From an uncultured Spirochaetales bacterium (GTDB lineage: Bacteria; Spirochaetota; Spirochaetia; Sphaerochaetales; Sphaerochaetaceae), in assembly GCA_934276485.1 (NCBI GenBank), contig CAKQTE010000024.1, positions 1 to 10,871 of the forward strand: DNA of 10,871 nt, given 5' to 3'. A model generated the notes under the pieces. The model saw only the letters and a program-made list of their open reading frames with translations, ran no database searches and was not told the origin of the DNA. The position numbers and the translations under genes are program-made. Shown here in pieces: positions 1 to 5,908 of the stretch; within the stretch, counting starts at the first letter, position 1, and every line of letters starts with the position of its first letter.

Positions 1-547
1 AGCTCGCGTTTACGAATATCATCGTTATCCCATCGTCAAGCTCGAATGGGGAATCGATGCCGACCATGTTCTCCCTCTTCCTGTATGTGTTCTCGAACGT
101 GTAGAACGGAAGCTCCTCGGCGTTCGGGATTGGGTTGTAGTCGCAGATCCAGATCGATATCACATGATATGGGTCTATCTGCTTCTTCCCCTTCCTTATG
201 TCGGAAAGCAGCATGCCAAGGTAGAACATGCTCCTGGGAATCCCATCCTTCCTCTTGAGCTGCTGGATCTCGATGTGTATCCTCTCTGATGGGAACTCGA
301 TCACGACATCAAGGCATGCGTCCCTGTTCTCCAACCGCTTCAGCCAGTTCTCAGCGTGCACTACCATCTCGTCCTTCATCGAGTCCGATACCTTCATGCC
401 AAGAAGCGACTCGAGTGAGTATGCCGTATAGGTCTTGTCCCTATACGCAACCGTCATGGCATCAGAAAAGAGGGTCATGTTGCTGACGTCTTCGGTTGCA
501 CGGGCTTTTTCTTCTTCAGTGTAGATTCTTTTTTCAATTCTATTCAT
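1..547 (-). CDS. Rpn family / PD-(D/E)XK nuclease transposase-like protein, N-terminal part
   Basis: The visible part is about 182 residues and continues past the left edge. It starts at ATG 547-545, preceded by AAAGGAG at a 6-base spacing, and opens MNRIEKRIYTEEEKARAT. The nuclease core is seen as D80 and the strand HIEIQQ (E93, Q95), followed by YLGMLLSDIRKGKKQ and a hydrophobic strand VISIWICDYNP, which is the order of the Rpn / PF12784 family. Family members are DNA endonucleases linked to RecA-independent recombination; most have no known biological role despite the 'transposase' label. The first 120 bases contain 61 G or C, clearly richer than the neighbouring operon, and codons such as AGG and CTC are frequent, which suggests separate ancestry. 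It is transcribed away from the sugar operon and is not part of it. The family call is firm; the function in this cell is unknown. Confidence 0.85.
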   Translation of the reverse strand, partial: MNRIEKRIYTEEEKARATEDVSNMTLFSDAMTVAYRDKTYTAYSLESLLGMKVSDSMKDEMVVHAENWLKRLENRDACLDVVIEFPSERIHIEIQQLKRKDGIPRSMFYLGMLLSDIRKGKKQIDPYHVISIWICDYNPIPNAEELPFYTFENTYRKRENMVGIDSPFELDDGITMIFVNAS

Positions 548-659
548 GAGAATCTCCTTTGATATAAGAAGGCCAAAAGTCGAGTTTTTGCACGTGATTT
601 TGGAGAGTTTTTTGAAAAATCTTCTGAAAACACTGTGAAATGTGTTAGAGTCCACACAA

Positions 660-725
660 AAGGGAACGAAAAAGTCAAAAGAAAAGGTGACAAAACAAGA
701 GACAACATATAAGGGAACGAAAAAG
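660..725. repeat. 15-base direct repeat, two copies
   Basis: AAGGGAACGAAAAAG occurs at 660-674 and again, identical, at 711-725, a period of 51 bases. It lies in an A-rich stretch upstream of the Rpn gene. It may be chance in skewed sequence, a local duplication, or a pair of binding sites. Confidence 0.5.
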
Positions 726-928
726 ACCATAGAAAACGCAATGAAAAATGATGCCATGAATGGGCTCATCTAATTCATTGTCGAAAGAATAATGAAACAA
801 CAAATGTAGTCAGAATATGACATCTATAACCATCTGTTTAAAGCTACTTGTTTATTCCAAGCATCTCGGATGAATTATTGCAGTTATCTGTGCAGAAGAA
901 AACTCAACTACCACATATGGTTCTAACT

Positions 929-961
929 GGGTTCTACTATAGTGTGTGTACTGTAGTACCC
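929..961. repeat. Inverted repeat / hairpin
   Basis: TACTATAGT (935-943) pairs with ACTGTAGTA (950-958), nine pairs with one G-T, around a six-base loop GTGTGT. GGG 929-931 and CCC 959-961 can extend the stem past a three-base bulge. It is the first of several inverted repeats in this gene-free zone. Function is unknown. Confidence 0.45.
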
Positions 962-962
962 A

Positions 963-998
963 TCTACCTCACGTATTTTTATCACCTGAGGAGGTAGA
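963..998. repeat. Inverted repeat, 8 pairs
   Basis: TCTACCTC (963-970) is perfectly complementary to GAGGTAGA (991-998), with a 20-base loop that contains a T-run. A shorter alternative pairing, ACCT with AGGT, lies inside the right part. No gene nearby explains it. Confidence 0.35.
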
Positions 999-1054
999 GA
1001 TTCTCCTTGTTTCTGAGAACTCTTATGAATTTTCTGCCTAAACAGAGAGGCGTA

Positions 1055-1120
1055 CCATATCTTCTCCTTCATGGGGCATGAACCCATCGTTGATATCAAT
1101 CGCATCGATGCTAGATATGG
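1055..1120. repeat. Nested inverted repeats enclosing several palindromes
   Basis: CCATATCT (1055-1062) and AGATATGG (1113-1120) are perfect inverted partners. Between them lie ATGGG/CCCAT (1071-1075 with 1083-1087) and the palindromes TTGATATCAA (1090-1099) and GCATCGATGC (1102-1111). The arrangement could fold as a closed, branched RNA domain or could be debris of a mobile element end. No known riboswitch class is recognised. Confidence 0.35.
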
Positions 1121-1130
1121 AATGAGTCTA

Positions 1131-1156
1131 TCCTCGTTCTGTAACAAGAACGAGGA
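1131..1156. repeat. Strong 10-bp hairpin
   Basis: TCCTCGTTCT (1131-1140) pairs perfectly with AGAACGAGGA (1147-1156) around the loop GTAACA. It is terminator-like in stem strength but has no following T-run on either strand, so a simple intrinsic terminator is unlikely. It lies just after the nested repeats at 1055-1120 and may close the same structured region. Confidence 0.5.
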
Positions 1157-1168
1157 ATGTTGTATGTA

Positions 1169-1184
1169 ATTGTTTTAAAACAAT
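1169..1184. repeat. Perfect 16-bp palindrome, possible operator
   Basis: ATTGTTTTAAAACAAT reads the same on both strands over all 16 bases. A gapless palindrome of this size in an upstream region fits a dimeric DNA-binding protein, but it is about 430 bases from the operon start and its A/T content makes chance more likely. Confidence 0.35.
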
Positions 1185-1546
1185 GAGGATGTTGTCACTT
1201 TTTTCAGTGGTTTTGTTTTAGTATCATGTTTTTGTAAGACACAAGGATCGTGATTCGCTTAATAGTCTTTTGTGATAGAAAATAATGATAGTTTTTTCTA
1301 TGTAAAATGCATTAACAGAAAATGTATGTGATTGACGGAGGGTGTGCATTGCTAATCAATACAATCAACTGTATTGTTCGGATATGGATATTTTGTATAT
1401 ATATTTGCTTGTTTATTGTATATAAGTTGAGTTGTAATTTTTTGTAATATGTTTACTATAAAAAAGTTATTGAAATAAATTTTTAAATTATACCGTTTGG
1501 GTTTTATTATAATCCTCTAATAAAATCAAAAAAATTAAAAATATAT

Positions 1547-1575
1547 TTGACAGCTCCTTGTTTCTGTTTGAACAT
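1547..1575 (+). promoter_or_regulatory. Candidate sigma-70-type promoter of the sugar operon
   Basis: A perfect -35 box TTGACA (1547-1552) is followed after 17 bases by a weak -10 candidate GAACAT (1570-1575, three of six consensus bases). The preceding sequence is A/T-only over long runs, as expected for an UP element that would offset a poor -10. Predicted transcription start is near 1582, about 35 bases before the regulator gene. The -35 is clear; the -10 is uncertain. Confidence 0.5.
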
Positions 1576-1584
1576 CAAAAACGT

Positions 1585-1598
1585 AGAAAACGTTTACT
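1585..1598. promoter_or_regulatory. LacI/GalR-type operator
   Basis: AGAAAACGTTTACT is an even-length near-palindrome with the central CG typical of LacI/GalR-family and cre sites; six of seven base pairs are symmetric. It lies immediately downstream of the predicted -10 and just before the ribosome site of the LacI-family gene, where bound repressor would block transcription. The natural inference is autoregulation and sugar-controlled expression of the operon by the first gene product. Confidence 0.6.
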
Positions 1599-1616
1599 GT
1601 TTTAAGGAGGAGCATG

Positions 1617-2648
1617 ATGAACCAACGCACTACGATTGTAGATGTTGCCAAAAAAGCTGGTGTTTCTGTTGCCACATGTTCCAGAGTACTCAGTGGAAGT
1701 GATTATCCCGTAAAGGATTCCACTAGAGAAGCGATTCTTTATGCAGCCAAAGAACTTGATTACCAAGCAAATCCATTTTCCAGAATGTTGAAGGGGAAGA
1801 TCAATACTCATATTGGAGTCATTGTTCCTTCCATTACAAACCCTTTCTATAGTGAAATACTCAATGCAGTGCAGGAAACCAGCTTGAAGAGAGGATTCAT
1901 TCCAATCATCTGCTCATCTTTCAACAATGTCGATCTCGAACAGAAATTCATTGAGATGATGAGAGTGGAACAGGTTTCAGGAATCCTGATTTCATGCATT
2001 AACTGGTCGGATGAGACGCTGGTTAAGCTTGAGAACCTCAATATACCTTTTCTTGTTTTTGACCAGGTGGATGGTAATTACAAGGGTGACTATGTAGGTT
2101 TTGACTTCTATGAAGCAGGAAAAATGGCAGTCAAATTTCTTTCCTCTTATGGTCACAGCAATCTCGTATTTGCCTCCGGTCCTATAGAGAGAATAAGCCG
2201 AAAACAGTTTTCCGAGGGTTTTGCAGAGCAGGCGGAGAAATACAATATCGAGCATCAGATTGTAGTGGAGGACGGAGACGGGGACTACAAGACTGGAATT
2301 AAACTTGGTAATAGAATTCTAAATCTTGATGTACTTCCTTCTGCTGTAGTTGCAGTGAATGACCTTACTGCAATGGGAATCATCAAGAGTTTTTCTGATA
2401 ACAACGTAAATGTCCCTGCAGATATTTCAGTACTTGGTTTTGATGATATTCCTTACTCAGGAATGGTTACACCAGAACTTACTACAATTAGGCAGAGTGC
2501 AATAAAGACAGGGCAGGAAGCAGCTCGAATTCTTATAGACAAGATTCAGGGAAAGCAACAAGGAGTGTCACAGATTCTGTTCCAGCCTGAATTGATGGAA
2601 AGAAAATCAGTTAGAAAGAAACATAGAAAATTTTGGAGGGAAAAATGA
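1617..2648 (+). CDS. LacI/GalR-family transcriptional regulator
   Basis: A 343-residue protein of normal length for the family. Residues 5-27 form the helix-turn-helix (TTIVDVAKKAGVSVATCSRV), with Cys21 where Val is usual; residues 51-60 (ANPFSRMLKG) are the hinge helix with the minor-groove Leu. From residue 63 on comes the periplasmic-binding-protein-like sugar domain, starting THIGVIVPSITNPFYSEIL and including the typical VLGFDDIPYSGMVTPELTTI near the end. Two adjacent ATGs exist (1614 and 1617); the second stands 6 bases after AGGAGG (1605-1610) and gives the usual short N-terminus, so it is preferred. Its stop overlaps the next start (ATGA). As first gene of the operon with an operator directly upstream, it is probably a repressor released by a sugar or sugar phosphate; the effector cannot be read from sequence. 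Confidence 0.9.
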   Translation: MNQRTTIVDVAKKAGVSVATCSRVLSGSDYPVKDSTREAILYAAKELDYQANPFSRMLKGKINTHIGVIVPSITNPFYSEILNAVQETSLKRGFIPIICSSFNNVDLEQKFIEMMRVEQVSGILISCINWSDETLVKLENLNIPFLVFDQVDGNYKGDYVGFDFYEAGKMAVKFLSSYGHSNLVFASGPIERISRKQFSEGFAEQAEKYNIEHQIVVEDGDGDYKTGIKLGNRILNLDVLPSAVVAVNDLTAMGIIKSFSDNNVNVPADISVLGFDDIPYSGMVTPELTTIRQSAIKTGQEAARILIDKIQGKQQGVSQILFQPELMERKSVRKKHRKFWREK

Positions 2649-3403
2649 CTGAAGAAAAGTTGTTTGATACAGTCGATCTTTATATCTCAGATGATCGTAC
2701 GGAAATGGGTAAGGTAGCTGCTGATCATGCAGAAGCAACTATCAAGGCTTTGTTGAATGAAAAGGATGAAATTAACTGCATATTTGCAGCTGCTCCTTCT
2801 CAGATTGATTTCCTTGCAGACCTGATTACGAGAGATATCGACTGGACCCGCATCAATGCTTATCACATGGATGAGTATGTAGGTTTCGGCCTTGGACACA
2901 AGGATAGTTTCAACTATTTTCTTACATCTCATATTTTTGGAAAGGTTCCATTCAAGACAGTAAATCTTATCAATGGTGCAAACGATAAGGAAGCAGAAGC
3001 TTCTAGATATTCCGCACTTCTCGATGCGATTGATGTAGACATCACATTTATGGGAATTGGCGAAAATGGTCATATCGCATTCAACGATCCAGCCGTTGCA
3101 GATTTCAACGATCCAAAGACAGTCAAGGTTGTAGAGCTTGATCAGGTATGTCGCCAGCAGCAGGTAAACGACAAGTGTTTCCCTACAATCGATGATGTTC
3201 CAGAGCATGCATTGACTGTGACCATCCCTAAGCTTACAAGTGCCAAGTACATTTTCTGCATTGTTCCTACCGAGAAGAAGCATGCTGCTACAAAGGCTGC
3301 TCTGACAGGCCCTATTTCAGAAGCATGCCCAGCATCGATTCTCAGAACAGTTAACAATGTAAGAATGTATATCGACAAGGACTGTGCAGGAGACATTGCT
3401 TAA
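2645..3403 (+). CDS. NagB-like glucosamine-6-phosphate deaminase
   Basis: 252 residues, cytoplasmic, of the GlcN6P deaminase / 6-phosphogluconolactonase superfamily. Classical NagB isomerises and deaminates glucosamine 6-phosphate to fructose 6-phosphate and ammonia. Seen here: YHMDEYVGF with the catalytic Asp (D76) and MGIGENGHIAFNDPA with the ring-opening His (H143). Asn141 replaces the Asp of E. coli NagB, as also happens in Gram-positive types, and Asp148 replaces the usual Glu. The stretch VADFNDPKTVKVVELD then CRQQQV differs from textbook NagB and marks a separate subfamily. ATG 2645 follows GGAGGG (2635-2640) and overlaps the regulator stop by four bases; a TTG at 2633 lies before that ribosome site and is rejected. 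The stop shares a base with the next start (TAATG). Deaminase is the best call; the exact phosphosugar is open. Confidence 0.8.
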   Translation: MTEEKLFDTVDLYISDDRTEMGKVAADHAEATIKALLNEKDEINCIFAAAPSQIDFLADLITRDIDWTRINAYHMDEYVGFGLGHKDSFNYFLTSHIFGKVPFKTVNLINGANDKEAEASRYSALLDAIDVDITFMGIGENGHIAFNDPAVADFNDPKTVKVVELDQVCRQQQVNDKCFPTIDDVPEHALTVTIPKLTSAKYIFCIVPTEKKHAATKAALTGPISEACPASILRTVNNVRMYIDKDCAGDIA

Positions 3404-4179
3404 TGAAGATCAAGAGTTATAACTGGATATATCTGCTTGTTTCATTGCCTCTCATCATTGCTGATTCAAGCCTTTTGATGATGCTGTGTCATAGGTATAT
3501 GTGGGCAGTTATACTCATAGCCTTGGGAACAGCTTTTATAATCTGGCGAATGGTAAGGACATTCATATATATGCCACATTCCGAAAAGTCTTATGGAAAG
3601 TTGGAAAGTCTTGATATTTCCATTCCTCTTGAGTCCGACGCAGCTTTCTTTACATCAGAAGATATGGGACGTTACGAATTCATGGGAAGAACAGTCGAGA
3701 TCATTTCTCCGCTTTCATTCAAGGGAATGCAACCAAAGGTTGTTGTAAATCCTAAGATGATCGAGAAATATGGAAAGCGTTTTGCCCAGATTGCAATAAC
3801 AAGAGAACTATTGAAGAACCGATACGCAGTAAATGTAAGGAATTTTGTTCAGTTCATAGTCTCTCTTCTTGTTCCTGTTGGGTTTCTTCTTGCCTATTTC
3901 CTTTTTAGGTTGAAGTTGGTGTCTGTATTCAGTCCGTTCATTCTGACTTTTGCTCTACCTATGATGATTGCTATAGCTTTTGTCGGTTTGATGTTCTTTT
4001 GGAACGTTACAATCAGCAAGCGTGATTACAAGGTCGATCATGACCTTCTTGAGTTCTTCAGGAAGCATGAGGTGGAGGATTTCATCAGAAAGATGAATGA
4101 GGCCGAAGGCGTCAATGACAGCGAGAAGAGTCGCAAATTCAATAACTATTTTTCAGAAGATAGAATCAAAAAACTTTGA
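3403..4179 (+). CDS. Four-helix membrane protein, possible inactive M48-like peptidase
   Basis: 258 residues; not confidently recognised. Hydrophobic segments lie at about 8-28, 33-50, 148-170 and 174-200, with a soluble part between the second and third and a charged 58-residue tail. The layout resembles M48/Ste24-type membrane peptidases: a strand-like PKVVVNPKMI, a helix where HExxH is expected reading RELLK (134-138), a membrane pair, then SKRDYKVDHDLLEF (205-218) where M48 has S-R-x-x-E-x-x-A-D. Both zinc histidines are missing and the downstream Glu is Asp208, so zinc proteolysis is unlikely. The start codon overlaps the deaminase stop (TAATG), so translation is probably coupled. It sits directly before the symporter and might assist or control it, but that is inference. 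An unrelated membrane protein of unknown function is the alternative. Confidence 0.6.
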   Translation: MKIKSYNWIYLLVSLPLIIADSSLLMMLCHRYMWAVILIALGTAFIIWRMVRTFIYMPHSEKSYGKLESLDISIPLESDAAFFTSEDMGRYEFMGRTVEIISPLSFKGMQPKVVVNPKMIEKYGKRFAQIAITRELLKNRYAVNVRNFVQFIVSLLVPVGFLLAYFLFRLKLVSVFSPFILTFALPMMIAIAFVGLMFFWNVTISKRDYKVDHDLLEFFRKHEVEDFIRKMNEAEGVNDSEKSRKFNNYFSEDRIKKL

Positions 4180-4182
4180 AAG

Positions 4183-4203
4183 CAATGATTTTATAGGTCA
4201 TTG
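4183..4203 (+). repeat. Small hairpin before the symporter ribosome site
   Basis: CAATGA (4183-4188) pairs with TCATTG (4198-4203) around a nine-base loop. It ends five bases before AAGGAG (4208-4213) of the symporter gene. No T-run follows, so it is not a terminator. It could tune translation or be chance. Confidence 0.3.
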
Positions 4204-4219
4204 AAAAAAGGAGAATCAT

Positions 4220-5746
4220 ATGAGTATGTATGAGACCATGACAATGGGAGCAATGGATTGGACTGTCGTTGCACTGTTCTTTGTCCTTGTTCTTTGGGTA
4301 GGTATCAGGTCTGGTAAGAACATCAAGGGTTCTGCTGACTTCTTCGTAGGGGGCGGTAAGGTTCCATGGTGGCTTTCTGGTATTTCCCATCACGTTTCCG
4401 GTTATTCCGGAGTCGTTTTCGTTGGATATGCAGGAATTGCATATACACAGGGCCTTTCCATTTATTTCTGGTGGGCAGTTGCAATCGCTTTGGGAACAGC
4501 TCTCGGAGCAGTAACAATCGTTCCTCGTTGGCCTAGACTTAGAAAGGCTCTTGGTATTGAGTCTCCTACAGAATATCTGCAGATGAGATATAACAAGGCC
4601 ACTCAGTTGCTCATTGCTATTTCTGGTATTGGTACAAAGCTTATCGACGTTGCTGCAAAGTGGACTTCAATCGGTCTTCTTCTCCACGGCTTCACAGGTA
4701 TGCCAATCTGGGTTGGTGTTATTATTTCCGGCATCATCTCTCTCGTCTACATGGCTATCGGCGGAATCATGGCTGACCTTTGGACAGACTTCATCCAGTT
4801 CATCATTCAGGTTGCTGCTGGTCTTGGTCTTTTCATTGGAGTAGTTGCACACCTTGGTGATTATGGTCTCAACTTCTTCACAGCATTCTCTGCTCTTCCT
4901 GCAGATCATGTAACTGTATTCAATGCAGGAAGAGGTCAAGGATCCCTTTCTTGGACTCTTTTCTACTTCATCGTAATCTTCCTCAGTTACAATGGTGGTA
5001 CATGGAACCTTGCTGCAAGATTTATTTCTACTGAAAATGGTAAGGAAGCAAAGAAGTCTGCATTCTTCTCAGCAGCACTCTACTTTGTATGGCCATTTAT
5101 TCTATTCTTCCCAATGTGGATCTCTCCAATCCTCTTTCCAGGAATGGATCAGAAGACAGCAGAAACTCTCTTGTATGCAACATTGACAAATACATTCCTC
5201 CCTACAGGTATGGTTGGTCTCGTACTTGCTTCCATGTTCGCAAATACAATGACAATGTGTAACTCTGATGCAAACACAATTGCAGCTGTAATCACAAGAG
5301 ATATCATTCCTGCATTCAAGCCAGACTTCCTCAATGTTTCTGAAAAGGAAAGTCTCAGACAGGCAAGATGGGCAACGGGCCTATTTACAGGTGCAACTGT
5401 AATAGTAGCTCTATTCTCAGATTATCTTGGAGGTGTTACTGGAATGATTCTTACATGGTTCTCTGCTCTGCTCGGACCTACAAATATTCCGCTTCTTCTT
5501 GGATTGTTCCCTCTGTTCAAGTATTGTGACAGTAAAGCAGCATGCAGTTCTATCATCGCAGGTCTTTTAGCATTTGTAGTAACAAAGTTTGTAACAGTAC
5601 CTGCTGATATCGGTGTTGCGCTTCCTTTGCTTGTTTCATTCGTCGTATATTCAGGAATTGGTCTTATCAACAAGTATGTTCTTAAGACACAGATTTCTGC
5701 TGAGCACGAAAATCTATATGCAAAGCTTGGCGATAAAAGCATCTGA
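4220..5746 (+). CDS. Sodium:solute symporter (SSS family)
   Basis: 508 residues with about 13 hydrophobic helices, the usual size and topology of the SSS family (SGLT, PutP, SiaT), which import sugars, sialic acid, amino acids or vitamins with Na+. Family marks: SADFFVGGGKVPWWLSG after helix 1 (38-54), VYMAIGGIMADLWTDFIQ (176-193), and NGGTWNLAARFIST (258-271). In the helix corresponding to TM8 of vSGLT the usual Ser-Ser of the Na2 site appears as Ala341-Asn342 (LASMFANTMTMCNSDANT), followed by ITRDI. ATG 4220 is six bases after AAGGAG (4208-4213). It is the only transporter in the cluster, so it should carry the operon's substrate, presumably a free, unphosphorylated amino sugar or derivative. 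A 162-base spacer with hairpins follows before the next gene. Family call is firm; substrate is inferred from context only. Confidence 0.92.
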   Translation: MSMYETMTMGAMDWTVVALFFVLVLWVGIRSGKNIKGSADFFVGGGKVPWWLSGISHHVSGYSGVVFVGYAGIAYTQGLSIYFWWAVAIALGTALGAVTIVPRWPRLRKALGIESPTEYLQMRYNKATQLLIAISGIGTKLIDVAAKWTSIGLLLHGFTGMPIWVGVIISGIISLVYMAIGGIMADLWTDFIQFIIQVAAGLGLFIGVVAHLGDYGLNFFTAFSALPADHVTVFNAGRGQGSLSWTLFYFIVIFLSYNGGTWNLAARFISTENGKEAKKSAFFSAALYFVWPFILFFPMWISPILFPGMDQKTAETLLYATLTNTFLPTGMVGLVLASMFANTMTMCNSDANTIAAVITRDIIPAFKPDFLNVSEKESLRQARWATGLFTGATVIVALFSDYLGGVTGMILTWFSALLGPTNIPLLLGLFPLFKYCDSKAACSSIIAGLLAFVVTKFVTVPADIGVALPLLVSFVVYSGIGLINKYVLKTQISAEHENLYAKLGDKSI

Positions 5747-5764
5747 TTGAATCAGAATTCCTAG

Positions 5765-5812
5765 AATCCGTTTCATCCTCGGAGAAATCCGGGGATGAAA
5801 TGAAAACGGATT
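5765..5812 (+). repeat. Long hairpin between symporter and epimerase genes
   Basis: TTTCATCCTCGG (5771-5782) pairs with CCGGGGATGAAA (5789-5800), twelve pairs with one G-T, around loop AGAAAT. AATCCG (5765-5770) can further pair with CGGATT (5807-5812) past a six-base bulge. It begins 18 bases after the symporter stop. No uracil run follows, so it is not a standard terminator; an mRNA-stability or processing element is more plausible. Confidence 0.6.
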
Positions 5813-5850
5813 TGGAGTGATTGAGTTTATTTTGATCTTCCAAATCCGTT
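5805..5850 (+). repeat. Second hairpin, competing with the first
   Basis: AACGGATTTGGA (5805-5816) and TCCAAATCCGTT (5839-5850) are perfect 12-base inverted partners with a 22-base T-rich loop. CGGATT (5807-5812) is shared with the outer stem of the upstream hairpin, so full forms of both cannot exist together. This is the layout of a conformational switch, though it might also be two copies of a protein site. Confidence 0.6.
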
Positions 5851-5908
5851 GAATTTACCTTCCTTGGTAGACTCTCAGTTTATACTGGTTTTTAAAGGAT
5901 AAATAACA

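Larger units (their letters stand above)
548..1613. other. Long intergenic region without a convincing gene
   Basis: This separates the divergent Rpn gene and sugar operon. I find no open frame with both a good ribosome site and a recognisable product. It contains a 15-base direct repeat (660-674 and 711-725), a dense set of inverted repeats (929-1184) and a strongly AT-rich stretch: 34 G or C in the 180 bases from 1381 to 1560. The AT-rich block leads straight into the operon promoter, where it may act as an UP element or bent DNA. The middle part (about 860-1160) is less AT-rich and may be the remains of a lost gene or mobile element, but no family can be named. Confidence 0.6.

Noticed and set aside
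544..741. Minus-strand hydrophobic frame of 65 codons whose stop overlaps the Rpn start (ATGA).
   Set aside because: It starts with TTG and has no ribosome site before it or before its internal ATG. Its Phe/Ser/Leu content follows from an A-rich plus strand, and the FSFP repeat is only the 15-base DNA repeat translated.
923..1147. Minus-strand frame of 74 codons in the gap before the operon.
   Set aside because: It starts with TTG, has no ribosome site and resembles no family I know. It also overlaps the inverted repeats. A gene remnant is possible but cannot be named.
2687..3283. Minus-strand frame of 198 codons.
   Set aside because: It is fully antisense to the NagB-like gene, Cys-rich and unlike any protein family; a by-product of the coding strand.
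5771..5800. Hairpin as an intrinsic terminator splitting the cluster into two operons.
   Set aside because: No T-run follows the stem and I find no convincing -35/-10 pair before 5909; TATACT at 5881-5886 lacks a suitable -35.
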